Source: Bacillota bacterium (GTDB lineage Bacteria > Bacillota > Clostridia > Acetivibrionales > DTU013). Taken from it: a stretch of DNA of 64,000 nucleotides. Where the stretch lies: positions 190,725 through 254,724 of the forward strand of contig JAEZYU010000061.1 of assembly GCA_023418915.1 (NCBI GenBank). The letters are read 5' to 3'. How positions within the stretch are numbered: the first letter of the stretch is position 1; each line of letters starts with the position of its first letter. This document shows positions 17,783 to 26,191 of the stretch, one piece after another. The notes beneath the pieces are model-generated. The model had not been told where the DNA came from. It ran no database searches and was given only the letters and a program-made list of their open reading frames with translations. The position numbers and the translations under genes were made by a program.

Positions 17783-18550
17783 TCATACTGCACCATTCCT
17801 AGGTGCTATTTCTATCCTTGCCTTGAACGAGGGTCTGTTGTCAGCCTCGTTCGCACCCTCTATGTAAACCATGTCGCTGCCGTCCTTCGGGATATCACGG
17901 CAAAGCAGCAGCATGTCGCCCGGGAATGCTTCCTTGATGTAATTTACCTCTATGGATTTAATAGTATACTGCCTGTGGCTGTCAACAGGAAAACAGTCCA
18001 TAATGTAATCTATATATCTTGAGTTGTTGATATGTCCGTTGAAATCCACATCACTGTAACCAACCACTTTTTTATAGACCGGCTCAGGCTGTCCGAAAGG
18101 TCTAAGTTTACCAGGCCTGCAGTCCAGTGCATGCTCCTTTATAAACGGTGGGTAATTCATATTGATAAAGTCACTTTTTCTCAATTCTCTTGTTTTGGTA
18201 TCGATTATGACCCAGCTGGAGACAGCTCTTACAATAACCTCTCCATTGGCATCCCGCACTTTATAGTCTCTTTCAAACTCAAGCCTTCCAGGCGGATGCG
18301 GCCATGTTTCCACCGTTATGCTTTCATTCCACTTCGGGATCCTTGCGAACTCTACCCGAATACGAGTCAGCACCCACGCTACTGAGTACCTTTCTGCCAG
18401 CGTATCGACTCCTGCACCAAGCATATCTGCAGCCTCACTGGCAGTATCCTGAAAATAATCAAATAGAGTGCTGCATTTCAGGTTTTTAAGAAAATCAACA
18501 TCACTGTATCCGATAGTATATTTATTTTTATGAAGTGCTCCCGTTTCCAA
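17783..18550 (-). CDS. Acyl-ACP thioesterase
   Basis: A double hot-dog thioesterase of the FatA/FatB family, releasing fatty acids from acyl carrier protein. The first hot-dog domain starts with the typical YTIGYSDVDF...KCSTLFDYFQD, and the second contains GYSDVDFNGHINNSRYIDYIMD, which carries the Asn/His of the active site. I place the start at TTG 18550, seven bases after GGAGGG, giving 255 residues beginning METGALHKNKY. The longer frame back to 18598 has no such signal. It is just upstream of tkt. Confidence 0.88.
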   Translation of the reverse strand: METGALHKNKYTIGYSDVDFLKNLKCSTLFDYFQDTASEAADMLGAGVDTLAERYSVAWVLTRIRVEFARIPKWNESITVETWPHPPGRLEFERDYKVRDANGEVIVRAVSSWVIIDTKTRELRKSDFINMNYPPFIKEHALDCRPGKLRPFGQPEPVYKKVVGYSDVDFNGHINNSRYIDYIMDCFPVDSHRQYTIKSIEVNYIKEAFPGDMLLLCRDIPKDGSDMVYIEGANEADNRPSFKARIEIAPRNGAV

Positions 18551-18652
18551 AACCTTACCCTCCGGAATTATTATATCCAAAAGTAACCTCTGCATCAATC
18601 ACGACTGTATCTTTATTTTTATGATACCAGCCTGTACCACTCAATTTTCTTA

Positions 18653-18725
18653 TGCTCTGTACTACCTTGCACTCTCAGTTTGCATATACTCTGTACTACC
18701 TTGCACTCACAGTTTGCCAGCATAT
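18653..18725. repeat. Two tandem ~36-bp repeats upstream of lipoprotein gene
   Basis: CTCTGTACTACCTTGCACTC followed by (T/A)CAGTTTGC occurs twice in a row with only a few differences. It lies in the gap between the thioesterase gene and the divergent lipoprotein gene. Confidence 0.75.
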
Positions 18726-18793
18726 ATAGCACTCATTTGAGAATGATAATAACACAACACAGCATTATTTTCTACATTCCTCAGGAGGAAAAT

Positions 18794-19870
18794 ATGAAAA
18801 AAGCCTTTTTATTACTTTTTCTTTCTATATATACAGTGACGCTGCTTACATCAATTACAGGCTGTTCAGCCAAACCACAAGCTGTGGTAGACGAACTGAT
18901 CACCTTATTGAAAAAAGGTGATTATGAAAAAGCACAGCAGCGCATGATTACAGAGAAGGGCGGCATTTCTTTCGATACAACTGTTCACGAAGATTCATCG
19001 GATATATATGACAGAGTGTTCAAAAATCTTGAATACAAAATATTGAATACGTCAGTCGACGGTGATAATGCGGTGGTCAAACTTAAGACCACAAACCTTG
19101 ATATGCAAAGTATAACTCAGGAGGCAATGACAGATATCTTTTCGCGATCGCTGACAAATGCATTCAATGAGGATGCAGAGGAAATATCCGAGGAAGAAAT
19201 ATCAAAAATTTTTATTGAAAAAATGGACGATCCCGCAGCCCAGAAGGTCATCATGGAAAATGATATCAAGCTTAGGAAAGATGCAGAGGATAGAAAGTGG
19301 AAGGTGGTAAACGACTCGACCTTTATCAACAGCGTAACAGGGAACCTCGGCAAATCCTTCGGTGACTCAGCCCAGGAACAGGACGATGAGGTACAGCAGG
19401 ATGTAAATCTGCCGGGGAGCAGAAGCAATCCAATAGAAACAGGCGAAGCTGCTGTAGTGAATATTCAGAGCTATTCGGAAAACATAACCGGACATTTCGA
19501 GGTGAATCTTAAGGTAACGGAAATAATCCGCAGTGATGAGGCTTGGCAACTCATAGAGAATGAAAATATGTTCAACAAACCTGCACCTGAAGGAAAGGAA
19601 TACATGCTCGCGAAAGTTTCAGCCGAGGTTTTTGACGCTGACACAGAGGAGATAGCATGTATGATATCCGAATATGATTTTAGTTTTGTATCATCAAAAG
19701 GAGCTACTTATGACAATGCATCCATTGTCACTCCTGATCCATTACAGGCAGAACTGTACAAGGGCGGCAAGGCAGAAGGCTATGTACCTGCTCTGATAGA
19801 TATTGGAGATACTGTAGATATGAAATACGAAGGGTTTAACACAAGCACATGGTTCAAGCTCGGATCATAA
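18794..19870 (+). CDS. Lipoprotein with DUF4352-like C-terminal domain
   Basis: The start is ATG 18794, five bases after AGGAGGAA, giving 358 residues; an upstream in-frame start at 18680 is not supported. The signal peptide ends in the lipobox ITGC (Cys23). An N-terminal domain (about 27-180; KPQAVVDELITLLKKGDYEKA) resembles DUF4878/DUF5105-type modules. An acidic linker follows. The C-terminal ~115 residues (GEAAVVNIQSYSENITG to FNTSTWFKLGS) have the beta-sandwich pattern of DUF4352 telokin-like domains. It is probably exposed on the outer face of the membrane. Function unknown. Confidence 0.75.
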   Translation: MKKAFLLLFLSIYTVTLLTSITGCSAKPQAVVDELITLLKKGDYEKAQQRMITEKGGISFDTTVHEDSSDIYDRVFKNLEYKILNTSVDGDNAVVKLKTTNLDMQSITQEAMTDIFSRSLTNAFNEDAEEISEEEISKIFIEKMDDPAAQKVIMENDIKLRKDAEDRKWKVVNDSTFINSVTGNLGKSFGDSAQEQDDEVQQDVNLPGSRSNPIETGEAAVVNIQSYSENITGHFEVNLKVTEIIRSDEAWQLIENENMFNKPAPEGKEYMLAKVSAEVFDADTEEIACMISEYDFSFVSSKGATYDNASIVTPDPLQAELYKGGKAEGYVPALIDIGDTVDMKYEGFNTSTWFKLGS

Positions 19871-19877
19871 TAAATTC

Positions 19878-19930
19878 ACACCCACCTACGCCCTCGCTTC
19901 CGCGAGATATGTAGCTTAGAGGTGGGCGTC
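19878..19930 (+). terminator. Branched hairpin after lipoprotein gene (terminator or mobile-element end)
   Basis: An outer stem CCCACCT / AGGTGGG encloses CTAC / GTAG and an inner CTCG / CGAG stem, followed by CGTCTTCTTG. Position favours a terminator for the lipoprotein gene. The three-tier structure also resembles the terminal hairpins of IS200/IS605-family elements. Confidence 0.5.
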
Positions 19931-19985
19931 TTCTTGTATTTAGTGATAAACGCATTGTACAATTCTGTCCATTCAAGCTGTACTG

Positions 19986-20213
19986 TGATTTGCCTTTTCG
20001 GCTGTGATTTGCTTTGTCGGTCTTGATCTGCTTTGTCGGTCTTGATCTGCTTTGTAGGACTTGATCTGCTTTGCAGGCTGTAATCTGCTTTGTCGGCTGT
20101 GATCTGCTTTGTCGGCTGTAATCTGCTTTGCAGACTGTAATCTGCTTTGTCGGCTGTGATCTGCTTTGTCGGCCTTGATTTGCTTTGTCGGTCTTAATCT
20201 GCTTTGCAGGCTG
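19986..20213. repeat. Minisatellite: 12 tandem copies of a 19-bp unit
   Basis: The consensus unit is TGATCTGCTTTGTCGGCTG. Twelve units run without a gap; variation is confined to a few positions (TGA/TAA start, TCGG/CAGG core, CTG/TCT end). Because 19 is not a multiple of three and the reverse strand lacks stops, spurious overlapping reading frames appear. The array ends 25 bp before the 3' end of the Fur-family gene. Confidence 0.95.
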
Positions 20214-20238
20214 TAAGCGGGTGAACACTCCCGGATTG

Positions 20239-20718
20239 TCAACTATCATCCTTCCTTTCATGGAGTCTGCAATCCTCACAGTAACCGTATATCTCCAGCT
20301 TGTGACCTGTCACATCAAAGCCGGTCCTATCCCGGAGCATTTTTTCATATTCCTTGAGTGGGCAGCCCTCGACCGATGTCATTTTTTTGCATTTGATACA
20401 TATCATACGATGCCTGTGCTCGGTGCTGCTGATTTCAAACAGCGCTTTATTATCAGAGCCGATTTTCGACTTTACGGCAAGGCCTTTAGATGCAAGTGAT
20501 TCAAGTATCCTGTAAACAGTAGACAGGTTAGCGTTCACACCGTTTTTCTGAAGCTCAAGAAAAACCTGGTCAGCGCTTATTGGCTGATCACTGCCGGTCA
20601 AAACCTCCAGCACAGAAACCCGGTGCTTCGTATATTTCAAGCCTGCATGTCTCAGTATTTCTTCGAACCCATTGCCTGTCTCCATCACTTTAACCTCGTT
20701 ATAACATTCATTTTTCAT
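20239..20718 (-). CDS. Fur family transcriptional regulator (Zur-like)
   Basis: A 159-residue Fur-family repressor: winged helix (ILRHAGLKYTKHRVSVLEVL...STVYRILESLASKGL), then a dimerisation domain with HRHRMICIKC and CEDC. The two CxxC pairs give the structural zinc site, and the His-rich TEHRHR segment fits a metal-sensing site as in Zur. With a znuACB operon carrying a Fur-type palindrome 9 kb away, Zur is the best guess, but PerR or Fur cannot be excluded. Two starts are possible: ATG 20718 behind AAAGGA, or an internal ATG at 20682 behind GAGG. Confidence 0.88.
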   Translation of the reverse strand: MKNECYNEVKVMETGNGFEEILRHAGLKYTKHRVSVLEVLTGSDQPISADQVFLELQKNGVNANLSTVYRILESLASKGLAVKSKIGSDNKALFEISSTEHRHRMICIKCKKMTSVEGCPLKEYEKMLRDRTGFDVTGHKLEIYGYCEDCRLHERKDDS

Positions 20719-20844
20719 TATAACGCATCCTTTAAAGAAAATTTATCGTTTGCAGATAAATTATCTTACCTAGTCACAAAACATCCAAAGGATATATTGT
20801 GATATGGCGGTGTTTCAACGAGGCTGGTCGCAAGCAAGGCTTGC

Positions 20845-20931
20845 TGCTCACCTATGCATCCCGGCAGTAGTTATGCTCACCTATGCATCCCGGCAGTAAT
20901 TATGCTCACCTATGCATCCCGGCAATAGTTA
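20845..20931. repeat. Three tandem 29-bp repeats
   Basis: The unit begins TGCTCACCTATGCATCCCGG and is followed by CARTARTTA. Three copies and an 8-base partial fourth copy follow each other directly. Confidence 0.9.
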
Positions 20932-21000
20932 TGCTCACATCGTTTTCTTTCGACTACTCGATAGAAAATCTCTGAAAGGCAAATGCAAATCGGCGCCCGC

Positions 21001-21072
21001 AACCAAGCGTTTCTCAGCCTGATAGGCTGAAAATACTTTAAGAGGCGGGGGGACATATATCGCCTCGTTATA
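21001..21072 (+). repeat. Interspersed two-hairpin repeat, copy A1
   Basis: Contains ACCAAGCGTTTCTCAGCC, hairpin TCAGCC/GGCTGA, then hairpin GAGGCG/CGCCTC, ending GTTATA. The second copy (A2) is at 31346-31414. The second stem changes in both arms between copies (GAGGCG/CGCCTC against GAGGTG/CACCTC). Confidence 0.75.
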
Positions 21073-21260
21073 GCGTCTTTTGAATATCGATCAATGCCAT
21101 GTAATAATAGGTATATTGTAGCAACTATCGAACAAATTAGCAAACTATTGAAATAAGGCAACTGCCCGGCATGGGCTATAAAATCTGCAACGGGCCGAAA
21201 ATGCCAGAATACAGCAACTCACAAATCAAGCAATTGCTGACAGGAATGTTTCAACTTATT

Positions 21261-21356
21261 CAGCAAGCGATTGCTCGCCAGAATTATATCTACTCATTCA
21301 TAGAGCGATTGCTCGCCAGAATTATATCTACTCATTCAGCAAGCGATTGCTGGCAT
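21261..21356. repeat. 2.5 tandem 38-bp repeats
   Basis: The unit starts CAGCAAGCGATTGCTCGCCA and ends ATCTACTCATT. Two full copies are followed by a third that is truncated after 20 bp. Each copy contains the small palindrome AGCGATTGCT. Confidence 0.85.
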
Positions 21357-21618
21357 TTAATACGGCAGGTACAAGACCAGTGCAAAAAATATCGATTAAT
21401 GTGTGCCTCTTAAACGTGCCTCTAAAGTAAAGACGAATCATTTCCTGCAATAAACGTACATAATTCAGTATTCCGCTAAATTATCTGTATTATTTAACAT
21501 TATAACGCTCATGCCTTGCAGGACTACACACATTAGTTAAAAAAATTCACAGTCTCCTCGTTTTATTAATCAGCCGGCCATCTGTTCAGAAATGGCAGTG
21601 CGGCAAGAGAGCATTCCC

Positions 21619-21710
21619 CTGCCGCACCTTTCAGTCTACCGCACGCTATATTCTGCCGCACCTTTCAGTCCACCGTACGCTATATTCTGCCGCACCTTTC
21701 AATCCGCACA
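21619..21710. repeat. Tandem 34-bp repeats near the cysK 3' end
   Basis: The unit CTGCCGCACCTTTCAGTC plus YACCGYACGCTATATT occurs twice in full, followed by a decayed third copy. More degenerate versions (CCGCACC, CTGCAGTCCACTG) continue to about 21800. Confidence 0.8.
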
Positions 21711-21839
21711 GTTCACAGCGCTCTGCAGTCCACTGTACACTACAGTTTACTGCGCCCTATCCTCCCCCGCACCATTCAATCTGCTGCGTCCTACATCCTG
21801 CCGTACCATATGCCATATTGACTACTGTGGCATCCCGGG

Positions 21840-22775
21840 TCATTCATCATGGAACAGTGCAGTAGACAGGTATCTTTCACCCGAATCCGGCAGCAGCACC
21901 ACAATATTCTTACCCTTGTTCTCCGGCCGCTTTGCAAGCTGTAATGCCGCAAATGTTGCCGCGCCTGAGGATATGCCGACAAGCAGACCTTCGGTCCTCG
22001 CAAGGCTTCTGGCTGTCTCAAAGGCATCACTTTTCTTCACTGTGATCACCTCATCATAGACTCCGGTATCGAGCACCTTCGGTACAAATCCTGCCCCAAT
22101 TCCCTGAATGGCATGAGACCCTTTTGTACCGCCCGACAATACAGGCGAATCAAAAGGCTCCACAGCAACGATCTTCACATCGGGCTTTTTCTTCTTCAGG
22201 ACCTCACCAACACCGGTGATGGTACCGCCGGTACCTACTCCTGCCACAAATACGTCTATTTGTCCGTCAGTATCTCTCCAGATCTCTTCCGCAGTCGTAT
22301 TCCTGTGTATCTCTGGATTTGCCGGATTTTCAAACTGCTGGGGGATGAATGAATTCGGTATATCCTTCGCCAATTCCTCAGCCTTTCTTATTGCGCCCGG
22401 CATCCCCTCAGAGCCGGGTGTCAGTACCAGTTCTGCCCCAAAGGCTTTCATCAGGTTCCTTCTTTCAATGCTGAATGTATCGGGCAGAGTGATTATCAGC
22501 CTGTATCCTCTGGCTGCTGCGACAAAGGACAGAGCAATACCTGTGTTGCCGCTGGTCGGTTCAATAATGACAGTATCCTTATTGATCAGTCCTCTGTCCT
22601 CCGCATCCTTGATCATTGCATATCCTATCCTGTCCTTTACGCTGGATGCAGGATTGAAGTACTCTACCTTGGCGATTATCCTGGCATCCAGACCGTTTTC
22701 TCTATTGTAGCCGGTCAGCTCAAGCATTGGTGTGTTCCCTATCAATTCCGTCAAGCTTTTATAAATCTGAGTCAT
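21840..22775 (-). CDS. cysK: Cysteine synthase A (O-acetylserine sulfhydrylase)
   Basis: A 311-residue PLP fold-II enzyme making cysteine from O-acetylserine and sulfide. Motifs: IGNTPMLEL, the PLP lysine in NPASSVKDRIGYAMI, the substrate loop PTSGNTGIALSFVAAARGY and the phosphate-binding GVGTGGTITGVGEVL. The start is the ATG at 22775, six bases after GGAGGG; the longer frame starting MGGFI reads through that ribosome site. In Bacillus, CysK also acts with CymR as a sensor of O-acetylserine, and a CymR-like gene lies in the same cluster. Confidence 0.97.
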   Translation of the reverse strand: MTQIYKSLTELIGNTPMLELTGYNRENGLDARIIAKVEYFNPASSVKDRIGYAMIKDAEDRGLINKDTVIIEPTSGNTGIALSFVAAARGYRLIITLPDTFSIERRNLMKAFGAELVLTPGSEGMPGAIRKAEELAKDIPNSFIPQQFENPANPEIHRNTTAEEIWRDTDGQIDVFVAGVGTGGTITGVGEVLKKKKPDVKIVAVEPFDSPVLSGGTKGSHAIQGIGAGFVPKVLDTGVYDEVITVKKSDAFETARSLARTEGLLVGISSGAATFAALQLAKRPENKGKNIVVLLPDSGERYLSTALFHDE

Positions 22776-22888
22776 AATAAACCCTCCCATCTGATATTTT
22801 CATAAACTACATTACACTATCCTGATTTATTCGCTTCTAAAATCAAATTCACTGTTTTATGACTTTATATTTCTTCAGATAAATCCGA

Positions 22889-23120
22889 TTCCAAGTCTGA
22901 GTCAGCTTCTGAGTCCAAATCAGCTTCCAAGTCTGAGTCAGCTTCTAAGTCCAGACCAACTGCTAAGTCTGTGTCGGCTTCTGAGTCCAGATCAGCTTTA
23001 GACTCTGATTGCTATCTTATATGATCGGCTTCTAAGTCCGGACCAACTGCTAAGTCTATCCAGCTTCTGAGTTCAGATCAGCTTCAGACTCTGATTGCTA
23101 TCTTATGTGATCAGCCTCTG
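22889..23120. repeat. Degenerate repeats between cysK and metY
   Basis: The gap of 391 bp between the two sulfur genes is built of AGCTTCTGAGTCCAGATC-like 17-18-bp motifs. A higher-order unit of ~88 bp, ending GACTCTGATTGCTATCTTAT, occurs twice. No gene or riboswitch is seen. Confidence 0.8.
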
Positions 23121-23166
23121 AGTCCGATCCAACGCCTATTTCAACAGCACTTCTTCATCAGCCAAT

Positions 23167-24456
23167 TTATGATGAAGCCTTTACCAGTGCCTGCTCCAGA
23201 TCAAAAATAAGATCATCGGCATCCTCTATGCCTATCGAAAGCCTTATCTGATCGGGCGTTACCCCTGCCGCCTTCTGTTCCTCCGAAGATAGCTGTGCAT
23301 GGGTGGTAGTTGCCGGATGTATCACAAGAGATTTTGCATCCGCAACATTTGCAAGCAGAGAGAATATTTTTAAGCTGTCAATAAATTTCACCGCTGCATC
23401 AAGTCCGCCTATGATACCAAAGGTGAATATGGAGCCTGCCCCCCTTGGCATATATTTTTCAGCAAGCGTATGATATTTGTTACCCTCAAGGCCCGGATAG
23501 TTAATCCATGCGACCTGATGGTGATTGTTAAGGTATTCTGCAATTTTTTTCGTATTCTCTACGTGCTTTGCAACCCTCAATGACAGTGTTTCAAGGCCCT
23601 GCAGCAGAAGGAATGAGTTAAAGGGGCTGATGGCTGCTCCTGTATCTCTGAGCAGCTGCACTCTTATCTTTGTCACATATGCGGCAGCGCCCACATCCCT
23701 TGCATAGGCAACTCCGTTATAGCTCGGATCAGGTTCGGTCATGCCGGGGAATTTTCCGCTTCCGATCCAGTCGAATTTCCCGCTGTCAACTATCACGCCT
23801 CCTATTGATGTGCCATGTCCTCCTATAAATTTTGTAGCCGAATGTACCACCACATCAGCTCCGTATTCTATCGGGCGGATGAGATACGGAGTACCGAAAG
23901 TATTGTCTACTATAAGCGGTATCCTGCTTTCATGTGCGATATCGGCGACAGCCTCAATATCTGTTATGTTAATTCCAGGGTTCCCTAATGTTTCAATATA
24001 GACTGCCTTTGTTTTTTCATTAATTGCTCTTCTAAAATTCTCAGGATCATCCGGATCAACAAAAATCGTTTTGATCCCCAGTCTGGGAAGTGTTACCGAA
24101 AAGAGGTTGTATGTACCTCCGTAAAGTGTACCGGCAGCTACGATCTCATCACCCGCACCGGCAATATTCAGTACAGCATATGTGATCGCAGCAGATCCCG
24201 AAGCTACGGCAAGCGCTGCAACTCCTCCTTCCAGAGCAGCCATTCTCTGTTCGAATACATCATTTGTCGGATTCATTATCCGCGTGTAAATATTCCCCAT
24301 TTCCTTCAGAGCAAACAGATTCGCTCCATGCTCAGCGTCCCTGAAGACATATGACGTAGTCTGATATATGGGGACCGCTCTGGATCCGGTTGCCGGATCG
24401 GGCTTCTGTCCCGCATGCACCTGCAGTGTATCAAATCCAAGTTTCCTTTCATTCAT
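23167..24456 (-). CDS. metY: O-acetylhomoserine sulfhydrylase
   Basis: A 429-residue Cys/Met-metabolism PLP enzyme that joins O-acetylhomoserine with sulfide to give homocysteine. Visible: LQVHAGQKPDPATGSRAVPIYQTTSYVF at the N-terminus, VDNTFGTPYL, the PLP lysine in VVHSATKFIGGHG, and the insert GLETLSLRVAKHVEN. The length fits MetY (about 425-430) rather than MetB/MetC (about 380-390). Upstream lie a Rrf2/CymR-like gene and an eight-codon mini-ORF overlapping the start codon. The acetyl donor can be made by MetA at 49169-50104. Confidence 0.95.
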   Translation of the reverse strand: MNERKLGFDTLQVHAGQKPDPATGSRAVPIYQTTSYVFRDAEHGANLFALKEMGNIYTRIMNPTNDVFEQRMAALEGGVAALAVASGSAAITYAVLNIAGAGDEIVAAGTLYGGTYNLFSVTLPRLGIKTIFVDPDDPENFRRAINEKTKAVYIETLGNPGINITDIEAVADIAHESRIPLIVDNTFGTPYLIRPIEYGADVVVHSATKFIGGHGTSIGGVIVDSGKFDWIGSGKFPGMTEPDPSYNGVAYARDVGAAAYVTKIRVQLLRDTGAAISPFNSFLLLQGLETLSLRVAKHVENTKKIAEYLNNHHQVAWINYPGLEGNKYHTLAEKYMPRGAGSIFTFGIIGGLDAAVKFIDSLKIFSLLANVADAKSLVIHPATTTHAQLSSEEQKAAGVTPDQIRLSIGIEDADDLIFDLEQALVKASS

Positions 24457-24479
24457 AAGCTACCTCCTGCAATTTTCAT
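24453..24479 (-). CDS. Leader mini-ORF (8 codons) overlapping the metY start
   Basis: A 23-bp segment with ribosome site and ATG (GCAGGAGGTAGCTTATGAA) is tandemly duplicated. The first ATG reads MKIAGGSL and stops at TGA, which overlaps the metY ATG (ATGA). It is either a simple duplication or a coupled leader peptide; no expression evidence is visible. Confidence 0.4.
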   Translation of the reverse strand: MKIAGGSL

Positions 24480-24603
24480 AAGCTACCTCCTGCAATTACT
24501 GTTCTAATGTAAAACATTTCAATATAATTAATTCCTTATTAAACATATGGTTTTAGTCGGTTATATCGCCCCATTATCTGTCATCTTGCTAAAATACAAA
24601 AAA

Positions 24604-25050
24604 TCAAATAAAGTACATATCCACCTCTTCACCCACCAACCTTTTATACTCGTCAGTAAGGCTTCCAAGTGATATCGAATCTGCCACCTTGTTTAGGCAT
24701 TCATTCATCTTATCCCACACATTGAGCTTTATACATTTCAATACAGTTCCTTCTACAGACGCAGCATCGACCTCCTCATCAGCAACAGACAAGTCTCCTT
24801 CAAGTGCTCTCAGGATCGTCCCCACCATGATGTCCGAAGGAGCCTCTGCCAATATATACCCACCCTGAGCACCTTTAACACTCTTGACCAGACCCGATTT
24901 TCTCAGTGTCGAAAAAACCTGCTCAAGGTAACTTACAGAAATGTTCTGTCGCTGTGCTATATTGTACAGCGAAACATGATCACCTGTTGAATGGATCGCA
25001 AGATCCAGCATTGCTCTCAAACCGTATCTTCCTTTAGTGGATAGCTTCAT
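24604..25050 (-). CDS. Rrf2 family regulator, CymR-like
   Basis: A 148-residue Rrf2 winged-helix protein starting MKLSTKGRYGLRAMLDLA, with the recognition region NISVSYLEQVFSTLRKSGLVKSVKGAQGGY. Only two cysteines (in LKCIKLNVWDKMNECL) occur in the effector loop, not the three-Cys Fe-S pattern of IscR, so a CymR-type cysteine-metabolism repressor is likelier. Position supports this: metY and cysK follow on the same strand. GGAAT-centred motifs lie upstream of both this gene and metY and could be CymR sites, but I cannot verify them. AGGAGG precedes the ATG. Confidence 0.88.
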   Translation of the reverse strand: MKLSTKGRYGLRAMLDLAIHSTGDHVSLYNIAQRQNISVSYLEQVFSTLRKSGLVKSVKGAQGGYILAEAPSDIMVGTILRALEGDLSVADEEVDAASVEGTVLKCIKLNVWDKMNECLNKVADSISLGSLTDEYKRLVGEEVDMYFI

Positions 25051-25319
25051 TGTTTCCTCCTTACTGTCCTGCCGATTAATTATGACCGGTTAAATCCAAT
25101 CAATTAATTTCGATGAATTATCTCCCACTATTCCTATATGTTTAATATATTATACTATGCTCCTTTATGTGTCAATACTTTATTATAAAAATAATAAGAA
25201 ATTACATATGTGATGAGTATTATTTCTCACCAGATAGATTTTATGGGAATGCGTATAAAACAAAATCAGAAAACAAAAGAACCGTCCCCTGTAGTATAAT
25301 TGAATAAGAGGTGAGCAGA

Positions 25320-26039
25320 ATGAAATCATACGCATGTGTGACAGGGGCCGACAGAGGCCTCGGCTATGAGCTGGCCAAAGGCTTGCTCGAAAATGGGTAT
25401 ACCGTATTTGCAGGACGTTACAACAGGGATTGGAAGCTGCTCGATGAACTGAGCGAAGCTTATCCTGACAGCCTTTTCGCTGTGGATCTGGACGTATCCG
25501 AAAATTCTAGCGTGAAGGCGGCGGCAGAATTTATCAAGTCGAAGACAGACACACTGGAGGTACTGATCAACAACAGCGCCATATCAGGGGATAATGACAG
25601 CACAATATTTGATCAGCTGGATTTTGACGAAATGATCAGGGTCTTCAATGTAAACTGCCTTGGTGCTACAAGGGTGACAAATGCACTTATCCAACTGGTG
25701 ATGAAGGGCAACAAAAAGCTGATCATGAATATATCCTCCGAGGCCGGCAGCATAGGTACCTGCTACAGGAAAGGCTGGTTTGCCTACTGCACCTCAAAGG
25801 CGGCATTGAATATGCAGTCCGCCATTGTACATAATAATTTGAAGGAAGCAGGCGGGCAGGTCATCCTGATACATCCAGGCTGGATGAAGGGCTGGCTGTC
25901 AGGCAAATACCATGATGAAGCACCGCTGACTCCGGATATTCCGGCAAAGAAGCTGATTGGTATCATCAACGATCCGGAACAATATAAAGGAGAAAGACCC
26001 GCTTACATCGATTACGAAGGGAATAAGTGGGAATTTTGA
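25320..26039 (+). CDS. SDR family oxidoreductase
   Basis: A short-chain dehydrogenase of 239 residues. Motifs: cofactor-binding TGADRGLG, the segment VLINNSAISG, and the catalytic YCTSK with upstream ISSEAG. The start is ATG 25320, six bases after GAGGTG. The substrate is unknown; C-terminal features (HPGWMKGWLSG) match the C-factor/carbonyl-reductase-like SDRs. It lies alone, 138 bp upstream of a ThuA-like gene on the same strand. Confidence 0.88.
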   Translation: MKSYACVTGADRGLGYELAKGLLENGYTVFAGRYNRDWKLLDELSEAYPDSLFAVDLDVSENSSVKAAAEFIKSKTDTLEVLINNSAISGDNDSTIFDQLDFDEMIRVFNVNCLGATRVTNALIQLVMKGNKKLIMNISSEAGSIGTCYRKGWFAYCTSKAALNMQSAIVHNNLKEAGGQVILIHPGWMKGWLSGKYHDEAPLTPDIPAKKLIGIINDPEQYKGERPAYIDYEGNKWEF

Positions 26040-26191
26040 CAGGTGTCCCAGCATTTCACGGGTTCAACATACTAACAGGGTCAGCATTTCACAGGATCGA
26101 TACTAACAGCAGGATCAACACCCGAAAATGATTGTTGGATCCTAAACAAAGACTACCTGCAATAAACGACTAATAGATGAGAGGCGTTATT

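Larger units (their letters stand above)
20719..21839. other. 1.1-kb non-coding region packed with repeats
   Basis: No convincing gene. It holds a hairpin repeat (20805-20870), 3 x 29-bp tandem repeats (20845-20931), the two-hairpin interspersed repeat (21001-21072), 2.5 x 38-bp repeats (21261-21356) and ~2.6 x 34-bp repeats (21619-21710). Short open frames at 20910-21161 (minus) and 21171-21413 (plus) overlap these repeats, have no ribosome site and look accidental. Confidence 0.8.

Noticed and set aside
19986..20213. Possible CRISPR array (12 regular repeats)
   Set aside because: Units are directly adjacent with no spacers and no cas genes are present; it is a tandem minisatellite.
19854..20279. 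Minus-strand open frame of ~141 residues rich in Gln/Lys/Ser repeats
   Set aside because: It is the 19-bp minisatellite read on the reverse strand; several frames stay open for the same reason, there is no ribosome site, and it overlaps the Fur-family gene.
20910..21161. 83-residue frame on the minus strand
   Set aside because: Lies across the two-hairpin repeat and tandem repeats with no ribosome site or family match.
22889..23120. Possible gene fragment between cysK and metY
   Set aside because: The sequence is built of repeated 17-18-bp motifs and has frequent stops in all frames.
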